NCBI GenBank assembly: GCA_024636215.1
Contig: JAGXHL010000036.1
Coordinates: 1 to 31,984 of the forward strand
Length of the DNA: 31,984 bases
From: Deltaproteobacteria bacterium
GTDB lineage: Bacteria; Desulfobacterota; Desulfuromonadia; Desulfuromonadales; BM103
Direction: 5' to 3'
Positions 31,147 through 31,984 of the stretch are shown in pieces (the stretch's first letter is position 1; every line of letters begins with the position of its first letter). The position numbers and the translations under genes are program-made. The notes under the pieces are model-generated. The model did no database searches, was not told where the DNA came from, and worked only from the letters and a program-made list of their open reading frames with translations.

Positions 31147-31848
31147 ATGTTATTGGGAGGCAGACAATCAGATATCAAACAGGTTGCGGTTGTAACGCGC
31201 AACCTGCAATTCAATAAACTGTTGAGCAGTATTCTGGCCGACTGGAAGTTCTTTACGGTTGACGATGTGTCTGCGGCGAAAGTTATCTTTGCTGAGCGCG
31301 GGCTTGATCTGCCTGCGCACGAGGCTCAAGTTGTCTGGTTGACTCCCCTGCCGCTTTCGCAAGGAAGTTTTCTGACAGTACCCATCTCCTTAACCGATTT
31401 GTATCATTTGCTCGAAGCCCATTTGTTCCCGACTCCTCGTCGCCATATCCGGGTTGCTTTGGAAACGGCCGTTGATCTGCAGGTTGAAAATAGCTGGCTG
31501 GAAGGTCAACTGGCTTCTCTTTCCGGACGAGGCGGGCGTATTTCATGCACGCAAGAAATAGCGCGTGGCAAGACGCTGCATGTTGAAGTAAAACTGGCAG
31601 GCAGAACTCTCAGAATCCCGGCAGAGGTCTTATATTGTATTCCCGCTGGAGATTCTCCGGGCAGATTGCAAGCCCAGGTTGGTGTCCTGTTCAGACCGTC
31701 TGATTCTCATGTGTTTGAAATGCTTCGGCGCTTTATTGAAAAGACCTGTATCGAAAGGGCCTGTGTCAGAGAGAATCTCCTGCTTAATGATCCCTGCGTC
31801 AGTTGGCTCGAAGTACCGACCAATCCCTGGGAAGCATCAAACTGCTAG
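31147..31848 (+). CDS. PilZ-domain protein with an unrecognised N-terminal domain
   Basis: 233 residues from ATG 31147; an open frame exists to a GTG at 31066, but that GTG lies in repeat copy C. Residues 1-95 look like a degenerate receiver-type alpha/beta domain (QVAVVTRNLQFNKLLSSIL, VVWLTPLPL) without the phosphorylation aspartate. The C-terminal part is PilZ: RRHIRVALETAVDL supplies the RxxxR motif, and SLSGRGGRI stands in place of D-x-S-x-x-G. It probably binds c-di-GMP. The stop TAG is part of the CTAGCAGCC flank of repeat copy D. The second PilZ gene of the window is at 28253. Confidence 0.72.
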   Translation: MLLGGRQSDIKQVAVVTRNLQFNKLLSSILADWKFFTVDDVSAAKVIFAERGLDLPAHEAQVVWLTPLPLSQGSFLTVPISLTDLYHLLEAHLFPTPRRHIRVALETAVDLQVENSWLEGQLASLSGRGGRISCTQEIARGKTLHVEVKLAGRTLRIPAEVLYCIPAGDSPGRLQAQVGVLFRPSDSHVFEMLRRFIEKTCIERACVRENLLLNDPCVSWLEVPTNPWEASNC

Positions 31849-31984
31849 CAGCCTGTCGGACTATACGGGCCGAAGCGAAAATTTGGATGTTTGAGAACAG
31901 ATTTTAGCTCATTTGCAGGTTCATAGCCGTAGCTATGGACCAAAAAGGAGCTGAAATATGGGCCAAACAGCCGGATTTGCAGCC
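31848..31984. repeat. copy D of the REP-like repeat and attached palindromic spacer (runs to the window edge)
   Basis: GCAGCCTGTCGGACTAT (31848-31864) matches copy B, then the sequence diverges. The spacer has nested inverted pairs: TTTGG/CCAAA (31882, 31963), ATTTTAGCTC/GAGCTGAAAT (31901, 31948; 9 of 10) and CATAGC-CGTA-GCTATG (31922-31937). The window ends in TTGCAGCC, the left edge of a copy in the opposite orientation, so the whole may be a repeat pair with a ~110-bp spacer. No ORF. Confidence 0.6.

Overview
The window reads as chromosomal DNA of a Gram-negative anaerobe or facultative anaerobe, most likely a Desulfuromonas/Geobacter-type member of the Desulfobacterota. This placement is inferred from gene content and style: rubredoxin, ferritin-like protein, two PilZ proteins, an ExeA/MshM-MshN pair, TrkA/TrkH, a YkgJ cysteine-cluster protein, and small palindromic repeats just behind genes. 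There are about 29 protein genes. I saw no tRNA, rRNA, CRISPR array, transposase or prophage.

Layout. 1-4120 is mostly minus strand: the 5' part of sucA, then trxB, lipA, rubredoxin and elbB (listed left to right; transcription runs the other way). 4278-9869 is plus strand: a HAD phosphatase, a lipoprotein HtrA protease, a small conserved-looking protein, rluD, pgeF, and a response regulator with a SARP/BTAD output domain. 9870-10353 holds two strong hairpin terminators, each preceded by a look-alike promoter. 10354-14026 (minus) is trkA-trkH-alpha/beta hydrolase. After a plus-strand HNH gene, 14508-22638 (minus) is one polysaccharide operon: response regulator, NDP-sugar pyrophosphorylase fused to a degenerate phosphohexomutase, a 1120-residue GH13 protein, glycogen synthase, and a small acidic protein. 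22760-31848 is mixed: YhcC-type radical SAM, a cytochrome b5-like membrane protein with a small two-segment membrane protein, mshM-mshN, a YkgJ protein, ferritin-like, PilZ, Nudix, a small secreted protein, ttcA, a 55-residue ORF and a second PilZ protein.

The most interesting signal is at 9921-10215. Directly behind the SARP-type response regulator gene there are two copies of one promoter architecture: heptamer (TTGTGAG-like), 4 nt, heptamer, 4 nt, G-rich element, TATAAT/TATAAG. They have no normal -35 box. Each is followed within about 70-100 nt by a strong hairpin terminator. SARP regulators are known to bind heptamer direct repeats with 11-bp period next to the -10, so this may be a regulator with two tandem small-RNA targets; the second RNA would carry a CCTACCTCC anti-Shine-Dalgarno-like stretch. 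This is inference and needs expression data.

Other notable points: a family of 32-bp palindromic repeats lies at gene 3' ends and in several cases supplies the stop codon; a 144-bp MITE-like inverted repeat lies next to the mshM promoter; all four phosphohexomutase active-site loops are lost in the fusion protein; and there is an apparent glucan-synthesis operon without a recognisable classical glgC.
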